Source of the DNA: Pseudomonadota bacterium | Lineage (GTDB): Bacteria; Myxococcota_A; UBA796; SXON01 | Reading direction: 5' to 3' | Length of the DNA stretch: 52,627 nt | NCBI GenBank assembly: GCA_030684355.1 | Contig: JAUXTN010000077.1 | Span: 1-52,627 of the forward strand | Part shown: positions 50,860 through 52,627 of the stretch, one piece after another | Numbering within the stretch: position 1 is the first letter of the stretch | How the letters are laid out: the number at the start of each line of letters is the position of its first letter | Program-made: the position numbers and the translations under genes | Notes under the pieces: model-generated | Database searches by the model: none | What the model saw: the letters and a program-made list of their open reading frames with translations, nothing else | What the model was told of the DNA's origin: nothing

Positions 50860-50908
50860 CCTGGTGCCCGGGTGCAACGCGCCCGAAGCCCAGCCGACGC
50901 CGGCCCCG

Positions 50909-51778
50909 ATGGTGGAGGTCTCGACGCAGCCGAAGAGGGAGGAGGCGACGCTCTGGTTCGGCGGCGACGTGCACCTGGGCGCGTCGGCGCGGGGCGGGAT
51001 GGAGGGCATCGCGTCCATCCTGGGCGGCGCGGCGGGCGTCGTCAACCTGGAGGGGCCCCTCGCGGAGGGGGCGGGCGGGGCGCGCATCGAGGGCGCGCGC
51101 GTCTGGCTGGCCAACCCCGTCGACACCCCGTCCTGGCTGCGCGCGGCGGGGATCGTGGCGGTGTCCGTGGCGAACAACCATGCCGCCGACGGCGGACCCG
51201 CCGGGCGGGCCCGCACGATCTCGGGGCTGCGGGAGGCGGGTGTGGCCCCGGTCGGAGGCACCGCCGGTTCAGCGCGGCTCGACATCCGCGGCACCGTCGT
51301 GACGTTGCTGGCGCACGAGGTGGAGGAGCCCGGGCTCGCGGAGGTGCTGGCCGCCGAGCTGCGCGCAGGGGAGGGGACCCCGCGCGTCGTGGCGCTCCAC
51401 GTCAGCGGGGCGCGGTCGTACCTGCCCTCGCCGGCGCTGCAAGCGGCGGTCGCGGCCGCCGTGGCGGGCGGCGCGGACGTGGTCGTGGCGCACGGCACGC
51501 ACGTCATCGGGCCCGTCGAGCGGCGCGACGGCGCGGTCATCGCGTGGGGGCTCGGCAACCTGCTCTTCGATTGCGTGTGCACCGCCGAGGCGGAGGCCCT
51601 CGTGTTGCGCGTGACCCTCGGCCCCGAGGGGCCCGGGGTGGCCGAGATCGTCCCGGTGACCGCCGGCCTGGGCGGCGCCGGGGTCACCCCCGCGAGGGAC
51701 GCCGCGGGGGTCTACGATCTGCTCGACGCCATCGGCAGCGCGCCGCTCACGCGGCTCGGCGATCGCGCCTGGTTCTAG
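50909..51778 (+). CDS. CapA-family metallophosphatase-like protein
   Basis: The product is 289 aa from ATG at 50909. CapA motifs are clear: FGGDVHLG at the N-terminus, VVNLEGPLAE, VSVANNHAADGG, VVVAHGTHVIGPVER and AWGLGNLLFD. The family is a calcineurin-like phosphoesterase fold with two metal ions; CapA proteins serve poly-gamma-glutamate synthesis or degradation, others are of unknown role. The start is uncertain. In frame immediately upstream, a lipoprotein-like stretch (AIVAILVPGC) follows an AGGAG at 50831-50835, but no ATG, GTG or TTG begins it; a non-standard ATC or the GTG at 50864 would be needed. The nearest conventional start lacks a ribosome-binding site. Confidence 0.85.
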   Translation: MVEVSTQPKREEATLWFGGDVHLGASARGGMEGIASILGGAAGVVNLEGPLAEGAGGARIEGARVWLANPVDTPSWLRAAGIVAVSVANNHAADGGPAGRARTISGLREAGVAPVGGTAGSARLDIRGTVVTLLAHEVEEPGLAEVLAAELRAGEGTPRVVALHVSGARSYLPSPALQAAVAAAVAGGADVVVAHGTHVIGPVERRDGAVIAWGLGNLLFDCVCTAEAEALVLRVTLGPEGPGVAEIVPVTAGLGGAGVTPARDAAGVYDLLDAIGSAPLTRLGDRAWF

Positions 51779-51838
51779 GCGTCGTGCTCGGTTCGTCGCA
51801 TTGGGTGTGCACCCCGCCGGGGCGCGGACGGTGCCTTA

Positions 51839-52627
51839 TCAGGCACCCTCGAACCAACCCTCCTCCTTCTGGTGCTCCCACTCCTTCATGGGGCCGCCGA
51901 GGCGGTCCTCCATGCTCTGGACGAGCTGGATGTTGCGCTTGTCCACCTCGGTGAGCTGGGCGTCCTTGTAGGAGTCGCGCGGCTGGTACCAGGCCTTGTC
52001 GGCGAAGTAGGTCTGGAGCACGGCGGACTTGAACGGGCGGCCGTGGCGCGCGTAGATCGTGTTGCGCAGGAGCCGCAGGTCGCGCCGCGACATCTCGTCG
52101 AGCTGGCCGACGGCGAGCTGCCCCGCGAGGACGTTGGGATCCTCGAGCGGGTTGCGGTCCGCGACGGGCACGTCCGCCGCCCCGGACCACTCGCCGAGCG
52201 CGGCCCCGATGAGCGAGAGCTCGACGGTGTCCTCGGGGGAGATCGCCTTCTTGGCGCCGATGGCGGCGCGGCGGGCGACGAGCTCGTCGCGCGAGACCCG
52301 GGCCTCGGCGTCCGCCAGGAGCGCGACGTTCGCGCGGTCGGCGTCGGAGAGCGTGGAGAGATCGACCGTGTCCTTCGGGGCGTACCAGGGCTGGGCCCGG
52401 AAGTGCTGGTCGAGCCAGGGCTTCACGAACGGGTTGCCGGCGCGCGCGAAGACCGTGTTCCGCATGAGCGAGAGGTCGCGCAGCGTGCGGCCCTGGAGCT
52501 CCGCCGCGGTGAGGACGTGGTCGTAGTAGAGCGGCCGGCCATCGGAGCCGACGGCGGTCCCGGTGCTCGCGGCGGCGCCCGGAGCGGCGCTCGCGGCGGC
52601 GCTCGGAGCGGTGGCGCTCGGCGTGGG
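51839..52627 (-). CDS. Tandem YARHG-domain protein, 5' end outside the window
   Basis: The C-terminal 262 residues are present; the frame is open to the right edge, so the N-terminus lies beyond 52627. A Thr/Pro/Ala/Ser linker comes first. Then two YARHG domains follow, the first degenerate (LMRNTVFARAGNPFVKPWLDQ, then WYAPKD) and the second canonical (LLRNTIYARHGRPFKSAVLQ, then WYQPRD). The two are joined by a helical segment of about 55 residues. YARHG domains are extracellular modules of unknown ligand, often in secreted or surface proteins. An internal ATG at 52465 lies inside the first domain and is not the start. Confidence 0.88.
   Translation of the reverse strand, partial: PTPSATAPSAAASAAPGAAASTGTAVGSDGRPLYYDHVLTAAELQGRTLRDLSLMRNTVFARAGNPFVKPWLDQHFRAQPWYAPKDTVDLSTLSDADRANVALLADAEARVSRDELVARRAAIGAKKAISPEDTVELSLIGAALGEWSGAADVPVADRNPLEDPNVLAGQLAVGQLDEMSRRDLRLLRNTIYARHGRPFKSAVLQTYFADKAWYQPRDSYKDAQLTEVDKRNIQLVQSMEDRLGGPMKEWEHQKEEGWFEGA

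Noticed and set aside
50585..50863. GTG start for the CapA protein far upstream
   Set aside because: It would place the protein antisense to the amidase repeat linker and add Cys/Thr repeat residues that are clearly shadows of VIHA.

Overview
The window is very GC-rich and most likely comes from a myxobacterium-like bacterium (Myxococcota or a related deltaproteobacterial lineage). The evidence is indirect: MopE-type Cys/Asp repeats, DUF4215 'myxococcus cysteine-rich' repeats, FG-GAP and VIT/vWA surface proteins, MYXO-CTERM-like C-terminal tails, a Ser/Thr kinase fused to a formylglycine-generating-enzyme (FGE) domain, and many lipoproteins with Thr/Asp-rich linkers. I see no rRNA, tRNA, CRISPR array, insertion sequence or phage gene. 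It looks like an ordinary chromosomal segment rich in cell-envelope and secreted proteins.

Layout. 1-802 (-): 5' part of a protein resembling a degenerate prenyl synthase, cut by the window edge. 913-2742 (-): secreted-type phospholipase C/acid phosphatase family protein and a 107-aa partner. 3045-4982 (+): MopE/FG-GAP lipoprotein. 5059-6432 (-): cystathionine beta-synthase. 6538-7269 (+): DUF695-RraB protein. 7273-11253 (-): thioredoxin-reductase-like flavoprotein, AraC regulator and a large protein ending in an OTU-like cysteine-protease domain. 11417-15171 (+): TrxB and a coupled pair of M16 peptidase subunits. 15241-23094 (-): secreted HEAT-like protein, VCBS protein, MYXO-CTERM-like protein, GNAT acetyltransferase, a remarkable CHRD protein with five low-complexity zones, and a DsbD-alpha/redoxin pair. 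23182-29845 (+): 5'-3' exonuclease, kinase-FGE fusion, large membrane protein, papain-fold lipoprotein and a tiny Thivi_2564-type membrane protein. 30232-34332 (+): four-gene iron-type ABC importer operon ending in a YceI-like protein. 34355-36793 (-): pRiA4b ORF-3-like protein and an S8 protease. 36831-41670 (+): three lipoproteins surrounding two methyltransferases. 41713-45977 (-): CDF metal transporter and a VIT/vWA/TPR/DUF2135 protein. 46047-50012 (+): membrane protein, then a coupled trio of transglutaminase-like lipoprotein, small secreted protein and alpha/beta-hydrolase lipoprotein. 50029-51778: divergent amidase and CapA-type phosphatase. 51839-52627 (-): tandem YARHG protein, cut by the window edge.

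Two themes cross gene boundaries. First, many genes have a TAnnnT (or GATAAG) hexamer ending only 5-9 nt before the start codon and no ribosome-binding site, which suggests leaderless transcription driven by a -10 box. Second, the lipoproteins share extremely short signal peptides (lipobox Cys at residue 8-11) without a basic n-region. The most unusual single protein is the CHRD/Tyr/Asp-Trp/Arg-Asp/Arg-Glu/Gly-Asn-Arg protein at 19704-21575. The most interesting possible effector is the OTU-like protein at 7273-9462. All function calls come from reading the sequence; no database search was run.
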